A stretch of 64,000 nt of DNA, taken from contig NZ_CP082275.1 of NCBI RefSeq assembly GCF_023746615.1, positions 2,170,001 through 2,234,000 on the forward strand. The letters run 5' to 3'. Positions within the stretch are counted from its first letter, which is position 1. Each line of letters opens with the position of its first letter. Made by a program: the position numbers and the translations under genes. Positions 33,846 through 43,456 of the stretch are shown in pieces. Below the pieces are notes generated by a model. The model saw only the letters and a program-made list of their open reading frames with translations, ran no database searches and was not told the DNA's origin. The stretch comes from Grimontia kaedaensis. GTDB taxonomy: Bacteria; Pseudomonadota; Gammaproteobacteria; Enterobacterales; Vibrionaceae.

Positions 33846-34736
33846 ATGTTTGAACTAAAAAAACTTATATCAACTTTACTGATGCCCTTGCCTGCGCTAC
33901 TGCTTCTTGGATTCTTCGGTCTCTTTTTGATCTGGTTTACCCAGCGCAAAGGCTTCGGTTCGTTCCTTGTTTTTGTTTCGCTGCTGTTAATGACTTTGGT
34001 TTCTTTTCAACCCTTCACTTCCTCACTTCTCATGAAGCTGGAACGTCAATATGAGCCCTTCCTACCAACAGAAGAGCCTGTCGACTATGTGATGGTATTG
34101 GGTCACGGACATGTCGTTGATGATGAGATTCCACCAACGTCAGAATTGTCACGTGTTGCACTGATGCGTCTTACTGAAGGCATCCGAATTCACTTCATGT
34201 ATCCGACATCAAAATTGATCCTTTCAGGCTATGACGGTGGATATGAAGTTAGCCATGCGCGAATGCTGGCAAGAGTTGCCATGGCACTGGGTGTCAACAA
34301 GAACAATATTCTTTTGCTTGAAACGGCAAAAGATACTTGGGAAGAGGCTTTCCAAGCTGCTTCTGTTGTCGGTGACAACAATCTGGTCTTGGTAACGTCG
34401 GCAAACCATATGCCGCGTGCAATGTATGAGTTCGAGAATGCAGGCTTGAACCCGATTCCAGCACCAACCAACTTCATGGCGCAGAAAGAGATTCACCAAC
34501 CATGGATCAAGTACGGCCCTCGAGCGCAGTACCTTGAGCAGTTCGAACGTTACTGGCATGAAAACCTGGGCCAGCTTTGGCAGCGCCTACGGGACAAAGT
34601 TGCTCAACAGGAAGCAGTGCTTGACGGTGACCCCGTTACCTCTCCAGAACAAAATGGAGAAGCTGTGATGGAAGAGCTTAAAGAGCTGGATCAAGCGATA
34701 AATCCAGACGCTGGCAATGTCGCCCCAGCTAACTAA
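33846..34736 (+). CDS. elyC: Envelope biogenesis factor ElyC (YcbC, DUF218)
   Basis: A 296-residue inner-membrane protein with two N-terminal helices (about 10-31 LLMPLPALLLLGFFGLFLIWF and 38-56) and a DUF218 domain (YVMVLGHGHVVDDEIPPTSELSRVALMRLTEGI, then LILSGYDGG and TSANHMPRAMYEFENAG). ElyC supports peptidoglycan and undecaprenyl-phosphate metabolism at low temperature in E. coli. The tail is about 35 residues longer than in E. coli, rich in Glu and Pro. It is monocistronic, with its own terminator, and converges on kdsB. Confidence 0.92.
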   Translation: MFELKKLISTLLMPLPALLLLGFFGLFLIWFTQRKGFGSFLVFVSLLLMTLVSFQPFTSSLLMKLERQYEPFLPTEEPVDYVMVLGHGHVVDDEIPPTSELSRVALMRLTEGIRIHFMYPTSKLILSGYDGGYEVSHARMLARVAMALGVNKNNILLLETAKDTWEEAFQAASVVGDNNLVLVTSANHMPRAMYEFENAGLNPIPAPTNFMAQKEIHQPWIKYGPRAQYLEQFERYWHENLGQLWQRLRDKVAQQEAVLDGDPVTSPEQNGEAVMEELKELDQAINPDAGNVAPAN

Positions 34737-34757
34737 ACTACATTTCTTTTTCGAAAC

Positions 34758-34789
34758 AAAAACGCCCTGACTTAAATCAGGGCGTTTTT
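34758..34789. terminator. Bidirectional terminator, elyC/kdsB
   Basis: AAAAACGCCCTGA and TCAGGGCGTTTTT pair perfectly around CTTAAA between convergent genes. Confidence 0.95.
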
Positions 34790-34810
34790 AATTGTGCTTG
34801 TTTTTGCGGC

Positions 34811-35563
34811 TTACTGAAATGCAATCAGTTTACGCACCACTTCCAGATCTTCAGGGGTATCAACACCCGCTGGTGGCGCTTCAATGGCGACATCCACATG
34901 AATCTTCTCCCCATACCAAAGCACACGAAGCTGTTCCAGACATTCAATATGCTCAATGGGGCTTGGTTCCCAGTTGATGTAGGTATTGATGAAGCCCGCT
35001 CGGTAACCATAAATACCAATATGGCGTTTAAGGTTGTGGTGAATTTCCGCCGGAGCTTTGGCAAAATTATCGCGATCCCATGGAATCGTCGCACGGCTAA
35101 AATACAGCGCGTAACCGTCTTTATCGGTGACGACTTTCACCGCATTTGGATTGAACACTTCGTCCGCATGGTCGATGTTCACTGCCAGTGTCGACATTGG
35201 CGCTTCGCTGCGCGCTAGGTTCTCTGCCACCTGACGAATTACGCTTGGTGGGATCAGCGGCTCATCTCCCTGAACATTCACGATGATTTCATCAGTAGCC
35301 AAGTTGTATTTCTCAACCACTTCCGCCAAGCGCTCAGTGCCTGACTGATGATCTTCGCGTGTCATGCATACTTCACCGCCAAAGGCATTTGCTGCATCAA
35401 CAATGCGTTGATCGTCCGTCGCAATGATGACTGTATCCGCGCCTGACTTCATCGCCTGTTCATAAACCCATTGGATCATCGGCTTGCCACCAATATCAAC
35501 CAGTGGCTTTGCAGGTAGGCGGCTCGACGCATAGCGCGCCGGGATCACCACGGTGAATTTCAT
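34811..35563 (-). CDS. kdsB: CMP-KDO synthetase (3-deoxy-manno-octulosonate cytidylyltransferase)
   Basis: A 250-residue cytosolic enzyme that activates Kdo with CTP for the LPS inner core. The opening VVIPARYASSRLPAKPLVDIGGKPMI is the nucleotidyltransferase signature, followed by TREDHQSGTERLAEV, NVQGDEPLIP and IPWDRD. It overlaps the upstream ycaR gene by 4 bp, at the end of the comEC-msbA-lpxK-ycaR-kdsB operon. The order of msbA, lpxK, ycaR and kdsB is the same as in E. coli. Confidence 0.98.
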   Translation of the reverse strand: MKFTVVIPARYASSRLPAKPLVDIGGKPMIQWVYEQAMKSGADTVIIATDDQRIVDAANAFGGEVCMTREDHQSGTERLAEVVEKYNLATDEIIVNVQGDEPLIPPSVIRQVAENLARSEAPMSTLAVNIDHADEVFNPNAVKVVTDKDGYALYFSRATIPWDRDNFAKAPAEIHHNLKRHIGIYGYRAGFINTYINWEPSPIEHIECLEQLRVLWYGEKIHVDVAIEAPPAGVDTPEDLEVVRKLIAFQ

Positions 35564-35742
35564 TGTTTAACCTCGTCAGAAGACATTTCGCGCGCTTCTG
35601 TTGTCAGCATGACTGGAATACCTTCGCGGATTGGATAAGCCAAGCGGTCGAATTTACATACCAACTCGTTCTTTTCTTTGTTGTAGTTGAGCTTTCCCTT
35701 ACAAGCAGGACAAGCAACGATTTCAAGCAGTCGGTGATCCAT
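35560..35742 (-). CDS. ycaR: Trm112-family small protein YcaR
   Basis: A 60-residue protein starting MDHRLLEIVACPACKGKL from ATG 35742 (a second ATG two codons earlier is possible). The CPAC pair, VCKFDRLAYPIREGIPVML, is the Trm112-like zinc-ribbon pattern of YcaR. Its exact role is unknown. It overlaps the end of lpxK by about 20 bp and the start of kdsB by 4 bp, so all three are coupled. Confidence 0.93.
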   Translation of the reverse strand: MDHRLLEIVACPACKGKLNYNKEKNELVCKFDRLAYPIREGIPVMLTTEAREMSSDEVKQ

Positions 35743-36754
35743 ATCCATCCTTCACTTTCATGATTTTGTTCAAAATGTTGGCCGTATCTGTGTCGCTGAA
35801 TGCAGCATCAACAGGCAGATACCACCAATTTTCAATGTCTGGGTCCTGGTTGATAAAGGCGCGGCATTTCACTGCGTCTTTTTCCGTCATCAGCAAATTC
35901 TGGCCTTTCTTCGCCAATGCGTCCAATTGGGCATATTCGAATGCTTTGTGGTCAGCAAAAGGCTCGCAGTGCACAGGCTTAACACCAAGAGAGGCCAAGG
36001 TGTTAAAAAAGCGCTGTGGGTTCCCGATTCCTGCCAAGGCAATAGGGGCGTCAAGAGAATCAGCAGAAGCACGTTCGCCCGTTTTCAGGTTGATGAACTC
36101 AGCAGGTTTCAACGACATCGCGATTTCATCCGCTTCTGCTTCAGCGCCGTTGCAGACAACGAAATCCACACTGCCCAAGCGATCGGTCTGCTCACGTAGC
36201 GGGCCAAATGGCATGTATTGTTGATTGCCGAAACGACGCTCACCATCAACAATGACAAATTCAATATCACGCGCCAGTTTATAGTGTTGAAGACCATCAT
36301 CAGTGATGACGATATCTACGCCTAATGGCAACAGGGCCTTTACGGCATCACTGCGAACAGGAGAAATAGCGACAGGCACTTTGGTGCGCTGGTAAATTAA
36401 AACAGGCTCATCTCCTGCCTTGTCGGTGTTGGTAATGTCGTCAACGACAAACGGATAACTTTCAGCCTTACCACCATAGCCTCGAGAAACCACGCCAGGG
36501 TTGAAACCTTTGGCTTTCAATTGCTCCACCAGCCAAATGACCACAGGGGTTTTACCATTGCCGCCCACCGTAATGTTACCAACCACAATGACAGGTACGG
36601 GCGCTCGATAGGCATCATTAGTGCCGGCTAAAAATTCAGCACGACGTTTTTTCGCGATCGCGCCAAACAACTTACTCAGCGGCCACAAAAGTGGCGCACC
36701 AATCCAACCTAGCGGGTGGTTTTCAAACCAGATTTTTTCGACCAAACCCGCCAA
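35723..36754 (-). CDS. lpxK: Tetraacyldisaccharide 4'-kinase
   Basis: A 343-residue inner-membrane-associated kinase that phosphorylates the 4' position of the lipid A precursor. An N-terminal hydrophobic helix (HPLGWIGAPLLWPLSKLFGA) anchors it, and the P-loop GGNGKTPVV lies near residue 63. DDGLQHYKLARDIEFVIVDGER is the conserved catalytic segment. It lies 3 bp after msbA and overlaps ycaR. Confidence 0.97.
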   Translation of the reverse strand: MAGLVEKIWFENHPLGWIGAPLLWPLSKLFGAIAKKRRAEFLAGTNDAYRAPVPVIVVGNITVGGNGKTPVVIWLVEQLKAKGFNPGVVSRGYGGKAESYPFVVDDITNTDKAGDEPVLIYQRTKVPVAISPVRSDAVKALLPLGVDIVITDDGLQHYKLARDIEFVIVDGERRFGNQQYMPFGPLREQTDRLGSVDFVVCNGAEAEADEIAMSLKPAEFINLKTGERASADSLDAPIALAGIGNPQRFFNTLASLGVKPVHCEPFADHKAFEYAQLDALAKKGQNLLMTEKDAVKCRAFINQDPDIENWWYLPVDAAFSDTDTANILNKIMKVKDGYGSPTA

Positions 36755-36757
36755 GCG

Positions 36758-38515
36758 TTATTCTCCAAACTGGATACGATGAAGCTGTGCGTATGCACCA
36801 TCTTTGGCTAGCAAGTCGGCGTGAGTGCCACGCTCAACAATCTCACCTTCATCGACAACCAGAATTTGATCAGCGTTTTCAATGGTCGACAGTCGGTGCG
36901 CAATCACCAGCACAGTGCGGTCTTTTTGTAGCTCATCCAACGCTGCCTGAATAGCACGCTCTGACTCTGTATCCAACGCAGAAGTTGCCTCATCGAGAAT
37001 CAGCACTGGCGCATTACGCAGCAAAGCGCGGGCAATAGCGATACGTTGGCGCTGACCACCAGAAAGGCTCACACCGTTCTCACCAATGATTGTGTCGAAA
37101 CCACTATCCATATCGCGGATAAAGTCGGAGGCATAAGCCAAATCTGCTGCTCGCTCAATCTCTTCGCGGGTGTATTCGTTCTCAGCCGCGTAAGCAATGT
37201 TGTTGGCGATGGTATCGTTAAACAGGTGAACATTCTGAGAAACGATGGCAACGTGATCACGCAGATTACTTAGGGTGTAATCTTCGATTTTTACGCCATC
37301 AATGGTGATATCACCGCTGTCGATGTCATAGAAACGGGTCAACAGGTTAGCAATGGTACTCTTACCAGAACCAGAGCGGCCCACCAGTGCCAACGTCTGC
37401 CCTGCAGGCAAATCGAAGGTAACGCGGTCAAGCGCTGGCGCATCTTTGGTTGGGTAAGTGAAGACAACATCGTTGACCTTAACATCACCTTTTACGCGCT
37501 CAGCAACGTGTTGGCCGTTGTCTTTCTCTGTTTCCAGTTCCATCAGCTCGAACAAGCTATTACACGCAGCCATACCGCGCTGGAATTGTGAGGTCACGTT
37601 AGTTAATGCTTTCAGAGGACGCATCAAGCCGAACATGGCAGCAAATACGACAGCAAAAGTACCAGCGCTCAACTCACTGCGGATAGCATCTGTGTTTGCC
37701 AAAACAAGCACAGCGACCAGAGCAAAAGACGCAATTAACTGAATCACTGGGTTAGCGATCGCCTGAGCAGATACCAGTTTCATGGTTTGCTGACGCATGC
37801 GGTTAGATACGTCTTCAAAACGCGCCTTTTCAACTTCCTGACCACCGAAGCTCAATACCACTTTGTGGCCTTTCAGCATTTGCTCTGCAGATGAGGTAAC
37901 CGAACCCATGGCTTCCTGCATGTTGGAAGAGATTTTACGAAAACGCTTGGAAACGATACGAATCGCAATAGCAACAATTGGCGCGATCACCAAAAGAATC
38001 GCAGAGAGCTGCCAGCTGTTATAGAACATCAGAATCATCAGACCAATGATTGACGCACCTTCACGGACTAGGCTGACCAAAGCACCACTGGTCGCGTTGG
38101 CAACCTGTTCTGAGTCGTAGGTAATACGGGAAAGAAGCGCACCGGAAGATTCTTTATCAAAAAAACTGACTGGCATCTTCATGAAATGGTTAAACATGCG
38201 GCGACGCATCGTCATCACGACTTTACCTGATACCCAGGAGATACAGTACGCAGAAACGAAACTCGACACACCTCGAATCAACATTAAGCCAACGAGATAA
38301 AGCGGCATCCATTTCAGGAAATCGCTTTCGACAGCGTCGTAAGTAAAACCTTCATCAAGCAGAGGCTTAAGCATAGAAACCATAAGGGTGTCACCAGCAG
38401 CATTAACAATCAGCGCGATAATGGCTACCACCAAGCCCGCTTTGTAGTTAGCGATGTATGGCCACAGCTGCTTAAAGGTTTCCCAGGTCGTTTTGTCTTG
38501 GTAGTTTGATGACAT
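36758..38515 (-). CDS. msbA: Lipid A/phospholipid flippase MsbA (ABC transporter)
   Basis: A 585-residue half-transporter, near the 582 of E. coli. Six membrane helices (about 20-315) precede the ATPase domain with Walker A GRSGSGKST (about 378-386), signature LSGGQRQR, and Walker B VLILDEATSALD. It flips lipid A-core across the inner membrane. It sits between comEC (35 bp) and lpxK (3 bp). Confidence 0.98.
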   Translation of the reverse strand: MSSNYQDKTTWETFKQLWPYIANYKAGLVVAIIALIVNAAGDTLMVSMLKPLLDEGFTYDAVESDFLKWMPLYLVGLMLIRGVSSFVSAYCISWVSGKVVMTMRRRMFNHFMKMPVSFFDKESSGALLSRITYDSEQVANATSGALVSLVREGASIIGLMILMFYNSWQLSAILLVIAPIVAIAIRIVSKRFRKISSNMQEAMGSVTSSAEQMLKGHKVVLSFGGQEVEKARFEDVSNRMRQQTMKLVSAQAIANPVIQLIASFALVAVLVLANTDAIRSELSAGTFAVVFAAMFGLMRPLKALTNVTSQFQRGMAACNSLFELMELETEKDNGQHVAERVKGDVKVNDVVFTYPTKDAPALDRVTFDLPAGQTLALVGRSGSGKSTIANLLTRFYDIDSGDITIDGVKIEDYTLSNLRDHVAIVSQNVHLFNDTIANNIAYAAENEYTREEIERAADLAYASDFIRDMDSGFDTIIGENGVSLSGGQRQRIAIARALLRNAPVLILDEATSALDTESERAIQAALDELQKDRTVLVIAHRLSTIENADQILVVDEGEIVERGTHADLLAKDGAYAQLHRIQFGE

Positions 38516-38550
38516 GATATTGGCTTATATTCTTGCAAGTAGCGGGCATT

Positions 38551-40800
38551 CTACTCTTTTATTGGGGGTGGTCCAAACATCTTCCTGTACCAAAAAGGCT
38601 CGATATCAAGACGTTGGCTACTAACCCGCCAACCCTTGTCTGAGAAATGTACACTCACTTGGCCGTGTTGCCCGGTTTCATACCAGGAAATGTTGCGCTC
38701 ACGGTATCTATCGACAACATCTGGGTTCGGCAAGTTCCACGGAGTATATCGACCCGTGGATGCGATCGCCGCGTTGGGATTGACTGCATCGATAAATCCT
38801 GACGATGAAGATGTCTTGCTACCATGATGAGGAACCAGCAGTACATTTGCACTGACATCAGCGTTCCGCTCTACCAGCCAGTTCTCCTGCTCTTTGGGTA
38901 AGTCTCCCGTCAGCAAAACTGAATAGTTTTCGTCTGAGATACGTACAACGCAAGAGTCTTCGTTTTCTGCCTCTTCAGATACTTCTTTGGGATATAGCAC
39001 CTCGAAGTTCAGCGATTGCCATTGCCAGTCTGCTCCGCGGACACAAGGAATATATCCACCTCCAGTTTCAGGCGCTCTCACCCAATCTGGAGAAAGGTTT
39101 TCGATGACCCAATCTTCCCCGCCGGAATGGTCATTGTCTCCGTGACTTAAAATTAACCCGGTTAGTTTGCTGTTTCTGGAAGAAATAATGGGCTCAATCA
39201 CGGATTGCGCGATACTGGCTGAAGGCCATGCAGCGCCGGTGTCATAGAGGATTGTTTTGCCATCCTTCTCGACCAGCACAGCTAAGCCATGTCCCACATC
39301 AAGAACATCGACCTGCCACCCATCCGTTGTGTGCATTGAGCCACGCCAGCCCATCAACGTCAGTATCAGTGCAAGAGAAAGAACTTTTATTCCAGACAAC
39401 TTCGAAATAGCCATGAGATAAAAAGTCGCCACAACAACAAGCACAAACATAATGGATGTGTGTTGAATATCCAGCCACCCTATATCAACATGGTTTAACA
39501 TCTGACGAATAGGCCAAAGTGAATAGTCAGCGAGACGCCATAACCACGCAGCGCTAAATACTGAACTTGCAAGAAGCGAGAGCAATATGATTGGTACCGT
39601 CAGCAGACTCACGATAGGCACAGCAATCAGATTGCAGAGTAAAGAAAGGAAACTAACTCCTCCAAACCATGCCCATGTAAGCGGTAACATGCCGACAATG
39701 AGATAACACTGCATGCGAAATAGCTGGATGACGTAATTCAACGGACCTTTCGACTCTCCTCGTCCAGTCGTAAACGTCATGATGCAAAGCACCATCACAG
39801 CACCAAAGGAAAGCCAGAAACTGACTGAGAATACCGACAGCGGATCAATAAGTAGTACGATGCCCAGCACTAACAAAAAGGTATTGAACGGACTGACGCT
39901 AAAACCCGATTGTCGAATCGCCATGAAAACGACCAAAGCAATGAGCGCTCTTTGAGCCGTTAAAGAAAAGCCTGCCAACCAAGCATAGGTGATAGCACAC
40001 CCCAAACCTGCCAATACCGAAAGCCAAAGATATCTATCTGATCGATTGAATAGCGGTAGGCAAGCTTTGGTTACCCTGTAACCAAATAAGAATGCTAAAC
40101 CGATATGAAGCCCTGAAATCGCAAGCAGGCGTGCCAGCCCCGAATTCCTTAACGTCATCCAATCTTGGCTGGTTAGCAGTGCCCTTTCACCAAACGCCAG
40201 TGCAACGAGAAACGCACTGTTTTCAAAAGGGAGGATTTGAGGGAGTGTCCGGTCAAATAACTGCTGCCTGGCTGATATTCCTTCGTCAATGAGGTTAGCA
40301 GAAAGTACGCTGCCTTTGGCATGAATGTGTTTTGAGAGAAAATAGGTTTCTGCGTCAAACCCTGCTTCGTTTACCCTGCCATAAGGTTCACGGATTCGGA
40401 CCTTCAGCTCCCAGTGTTGCCCTTGTTTTACGGGAGATTCACTGCGCCAATAAAGACGGGCACGGAATTTCTCAAAGGCGCTCAATTTCCGTCCATTCAC
40501 CGTGTCGACATCAAAGATTACACTTGTTTGCTGCTTTTCCCCTGTAAAAAGGCTGCCAACTTTGCCCGCTATGGTAGTATTCTGAACCACTGTCAAAGCG
40601 GTACTGGTTTTAAACAAATGCAGTGACGCAGCACTGGACGCCACCAGACAGCCAATGGTGAGACCAATTACAAACAGGGGAACGCGTTTGCATTGGACAA
40701 GGATGACAGCGAGAAACCCGAGTATTAGCGAGGGTTCCGGGAGCGCTGGCCACCATCTAAGCGAGACTATAGCCACCACGATACCGAGCATGATTTTCAT
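38551..40800 (-). CDS. comEC: ComEC/Rec2 DNA uptake channel
   Basis: A 749-residue inner-membrane protein. The N-terminal part has helices and a DUF4131/OB-like segment; the middle carries the Competence domain with FLVALAFGERALLTSQDW and SGLARLLAISGLHIGLAF; the C-terminal third is a metallo-beta-lactamase fold with LSHGDNDHSGG and VPHHGSKTSSSSGF. It moves single-stranded DNA into the cytosol in natural transformation. It is the first gene of the msbA-lpxK-ycaR-kdsB operon. Only 32 bp separate its start from the divergent DUF2062 gene. Confidence 0.96.
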   Translation of the reverse strand: MKIMLGIVVAIVSLRWWPALPEPSLILGFLAVILVQCKRVPLFVIGLTIGCLVASSAASLHLFKTSTALTVVQNTTIAGKVGSLFTGEKQQTSVIFDVDTVNGRKLSAFEKFRARLYWRSESPVKQGQHWELKVRIREPYGRVNEAGFDAETYFLSKHIHAKGSVLSANLIDEGISARQQLFDRTLPQILPFENSAFLVALAFGERALLTSQDWMTLRNSGLARLLAISGLHIGLAFLFGYRVTKACLPLFNRSDRYLWLSVLAGLGCAITYAWLAGFSLTAQRALIALVVFMAIRQSGFSVSPFNTFLLVLGIVLLIDPLSVFSVSFWLSFGAVMVLCIMTFTTGRGESKGPLNYVIQLFRMQCYLIVGMLPLTWAWFGGVSFLSLLCNLIAVPIVSLLTVPIILLSLLASSVFSAAWLWRLADYSLWPIRQMLNHVDIGWLDIQHTSIMFVLVVVATFYLMAISKLSGIKVLSLALILTLMGWRGSMHTTDGWQVDVLDVGHGLAVLVEKDGKTILYDTGAAWPSASIAQSVIEPIISSRNSKLTGLILSHGDNDHSGGEDWVIENLSPDWVRAPETGGGYIPCVRGADWQWQSLNFEVLYPKEVSEEAENEDSCVVRISDENYSVLLTGDLPKEQENWLVERNADVSANVLLVPHHGSKTSSSSGFIDAVNPNAAIASTGRYTPWNLPNPDVVDRYRERNISWYETGQHGQVSVHFSDKGWRVSSQRLDIEPFWYRKMFGPPPIKE

Positions 40801-40832
40801 ATCGGTACCCGTTCCGTGTGAAATGAAGATCT

Positions 40833-41390
40833 ATGCCAAGAAAAATAATTAAAAAATTTCTCCCTAGACACGACGTTATTCGCAAGCAAAAGGCGTTGGC
40901 GGTCTTTGGCAACCTGCTTTATGACCCTAACCTCTGGTGCCTGAATCGTCGCTCTGCGTCTGGCGCATTTGCTGTCGGCCTGTTTATGGCATTCGTGCCG
41001 CTTCCGAGCCAGATGATCATGGCTGCCGGTCTTGCGATTATGTTTGGCGTTAACCTGCCCCTTTCTGTTGCATTGGTTTGGATCACCAATCCCATAACCA
41101 TGCCTTTGATATTCTGGGGCGCTTACAAAGTCGGAACATGGTTGATGGGCACGCCCGACTACCACTTCCACTTTGAACTGACTTGGGATTTCCTGTTCAA
41201 TCAAATGAGCCAGATTGGACCTCCTTTCCTTTTGGGTTCCTTCGTTTGTGGCGTGGTATTTGGTCTTATCGGGTATTTTGGTGTCAGAGGGATTTGGCGA
41301 TATTCCGTGGTCAGAAGCTGGCAACAACGCCGCCTACGCCTACCCAAGATCAAAGCGCTAAAGAAGAAAAAAACCAAAACTGACAGCTAG
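40833..41390 (+). CDS. DUF2062 family membrane protein
   Basis: A 185-residue protein with two or three hydrophobic helices and basic ends. SASGAFAVGLFMAFVPLPSQMIMAAGLAIMFGVNLPLSVALVWITNPITM is the DUF2062 core. The role is unknown; genes of this family often lie beside comEC in Vibrio. The start ATG 40833 lies 32 bp from the comEC start. The protein ends in a Lys-rich tail (ALKKKKTKTDS). Confidence 0.85.
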   Translation: MPRKIIKKFLPRHDVIRKQKALAVFGNLLYDPNLWCLNRRSASGAFAVGLFMAFVPLPSQMIMAAGLAIMFGVNLPLSVALVWITNPITMPLIFWGAYKVGTWLMGTPDYHFHFELTWDFLFNQMSQIGPPFLLGSFVCGVVFGLIGYFGVRGIWRYSVVRSWQQRRLRLPKIKALKKKKTKTDS

Positions 41391-41409
41391 ACAACGAAAA
41401 CAGATACAT

Positions 41410-41443
41410 AAAAAAATACCCCGCATTAGCGGGGTATTTTTTT
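41410..41443. terminator. Bidirectional terminator, DUF2062/lolE
   Basis: AAAAAAATACCCCGC and GCGGGGTATTTTTTT pair around ATTA. Confidence 0.95.
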
Positions 41444-41513
41444 ATTCCGATTCAGGCTGCGAGCCGATATGCGACCTTTTCACCTTAAGATGTAATCGCG
41501 CAACTTATCACCG

Positions 41514-42758
41514 TTACCTTGCGCTCAATACAGCGGCGGGTTGCAACTTGCAAGCTCGCTGCGCAGGATACCATGTCGCCAGTAGACTCAATACAATCGC
41601 GGTGACAGATACCAGTAAGACATCCCCCATTTGTAGTTGAGTTGGCAGGAAATCGACAAAGTAGATATCACCTGAGAGGAAGTCCTGACCTGTCAGTGTT
41701 TCAATCCCACCAACAATTGTTGTCAGGTTCAGTGCAATCAAACATCCCGCAGCCGAGCCCACCAGGCTTCCGATCAAACCGGAAAGAAAACCGTGCCAGA
41801 TAAAGATGGATCGGATCAGGCCATCTTTTGCGCCCATAGTACGCAGCACAGCAACATCTGCAGCACGGTCTTTCACTGCCATCATCAAAGTAGACACAAT
41901 GTTGAAACAGGCAACGCCGATGACTAACACCATCACCAGATACATAATCGCGCGCACCATTTGGATATCGCGGTAAAGGAAACCGTATTCCTGCGTCCAG
42001 TTTTTAAGGTACACATACTCTTTAAGCGTGTACCCCACTTCACGAACGATCTTGCGTGCTTCAAGTGGGTCTTTGACTCTTAGCGCAACACCGGAAACCG
42101 CATCACCCATATCAAGGTATTGCTGTGCATCCTGAATCGGCACAAGTGCCAAGCCATGGTCGACTTGACCACCCAAGCTCAGCACACCAGAAACCTGCAT
42201 TCGAATACGTTGGGGAGCACGCAGCTTCAACTCTGGATCTGGGGAAGGCACCAATGCCGTCACCCAATCTCCGACTTCAACACCCAAACCATCTGCAATG
42301 CCTTTACCCAGCACCACAGCATGATTTCCAGGAGTGAGTGTCGACCAGGCGTTATCAAGCACGTAGCCACCAATATTGCTGACACGCACTTCCTGTTCGG
42401 GGTCGATACCGCGGATTTGCACCGGCTTTAAGTTGGCTCCCTTTTCCAACAAGGCCGTGAACGTCACATAAGGTGCACCAGCAGAAACCCATGGATTGGC
42501 CTCAGCGGTTTCTTTCATTTCCTGCCACGCTTTTATTGGCGCCTCAACGCCTTCAAGTTGGGCATGGGGAATCACAGCCAGTACGCGGTTATTCAATTCG
42601 CGTTCGAAGCCGTTCATTGCTGAAAGGCCAACAATGATCACCATTACACCCACTGAAATACCGATCATGGAAGAAACAGAGATGAACGACACCAGCTTAT
42701 TGCGTCGTTTGGCTTTGCTGAATCTGCGCCCTATAAACAGCGCTAATGAGTCCATCAT
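41514..42758 (-). CDS. lolE: Lipoprotein-releasing system permease LolE
   Basis: A 414-residue inner-membrane protein of the LolCDE complex, which releases outer-membrane lipoproteins to LolA. It has one N-terminal helix (FISVSSMIGISVGVMVIIVGLSAMNGFE), a periplasmic domain, and three C-terminal helices of FtsX type (VMVLVIGVACFNIVSTLMMAV). LolE is told from LolC by its position last in the operon and by the local sequence. It overlaps lolD by 4 bp. Confidence 0.96.
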   Translation of the reverse strand: MMDSLALFIGRRFSKAKRRNKLVSFISVSSMIGISVGVMVIIVGLSAMNGFERELNNRVLAVIPHAQLEGVEAPIKAWQEMKETAEANPWVSAGAPYVTFTALLEKGANLKPVQIRGIDPEQEVRVSNIGGYVLDNAWSTLTPGNHAVVLGKGIADGLGVEVGDWVTALVPSPDPELKLRAPQRIRMQVSGVLSLGGQVDHGLALVPIQDAQQYLDMGDAVSGVALRVKDPLEARKIVREVGYTLKEYVYLKNWTQEYGFLYRDIQMVRAIMYLVMVLVIGVACFNIVSTLMMAVKDRAADVAVLRTMGAKDGLIRSIFIWHGFLSGLIGSLVGSAAGCLIALNLTTIVGGIETLTGQDFLSGDIYFVDFLPTQLQMGDVLLVSVTAIVLSLLATWYPAQRACKLQPAAVLSAR

Positions 42759-43456
42759 AACGCCACGGCCTCAGCGTTCGACTCTACAAACTGACCATCC
42801 AGCATCGAAAGCTGACGATCCAGTTTCTGCGCAAGCTCTCGATCGTGAGTTACCACCAAAAACGCGGTATTGAATTCCTTATTTAACTCACGCATTAGAT
42901 CATAAATATCCAACGCAGTTTTGTGGTCAAGGTTGCCGGTTGGCTCATCTGCCAACACCAGCGCAGGGCGATTCACTACAGCACGGGCAATCGCGACACG
43001 CTGTCGCTCACCGCCCGAAAGCTCTGACGGTCTATGCTCACCGCGATGACCCATACCAACTGCTTCCAGCATTTCCATCGCGCGACGCTTCGCCTCAACA
43101 GGCTTCTCGCCGCCGATCATCAGCGGCATAGCCACGTTTTCTACAGCAGTAAAATCCGCGAGAAGGTGGTGGAACTGATAAATAAAACCAATGCTTTGAT
43201 TTCGCAGTGTCGCCTGCTCTGAGGCTCGCATTTTCATCAGGTCTTTGTCTTCAAAAAACACATCACCTTCGGTCAGCGTATCCAGCGCTCCGAGAATATG
43301 AAGTAACGTACTTTTACCCGACCCCGACGCACCAACAATGGCTACCAGTTCGCCTTTTTCAATCGAGAACGACACGCCTTTTAATACGTGAGTTTCCAAC
43401 TCCCCTTCCTGATAGGTTTTGGTGACGTTGGAACAGGTTAACAATGCATTACTCAT
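42755..43456 (-). CDS. lolD: Lipoprotein-releasing system ATPase LolD
   Basis: A 233-residue ABC ATPase with Walker A GASGSGKST (about 42-50), LSGGERQRVAIARAV signature, and Walker B LVLADEPTGNLD. It energises LolCE. It overlaps lolC by 8 bp and lolE by 4 bp. Confidence 0.98.
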   Translation of the reverse strand: MSNALLTCSNVTKTYQEGELETHVLKGVSFSIEKGELVAIVGASGSGKSTLLHILGALDTLTEGDVFFEDKDLMKMRASEQATLRNQSIGFIYQFHHLLADFTAVENVAMPLMIGGEKPVEAKRRAMEMLEAVGMGHRGEHRPSELSGGERQRVAIARAVVNRPALVLADEPTGNLDHKTALDIYDLMRELNKEFNTAFLVVTHDRELAQKLDRQLSMLDGQFVESNAEAVAL

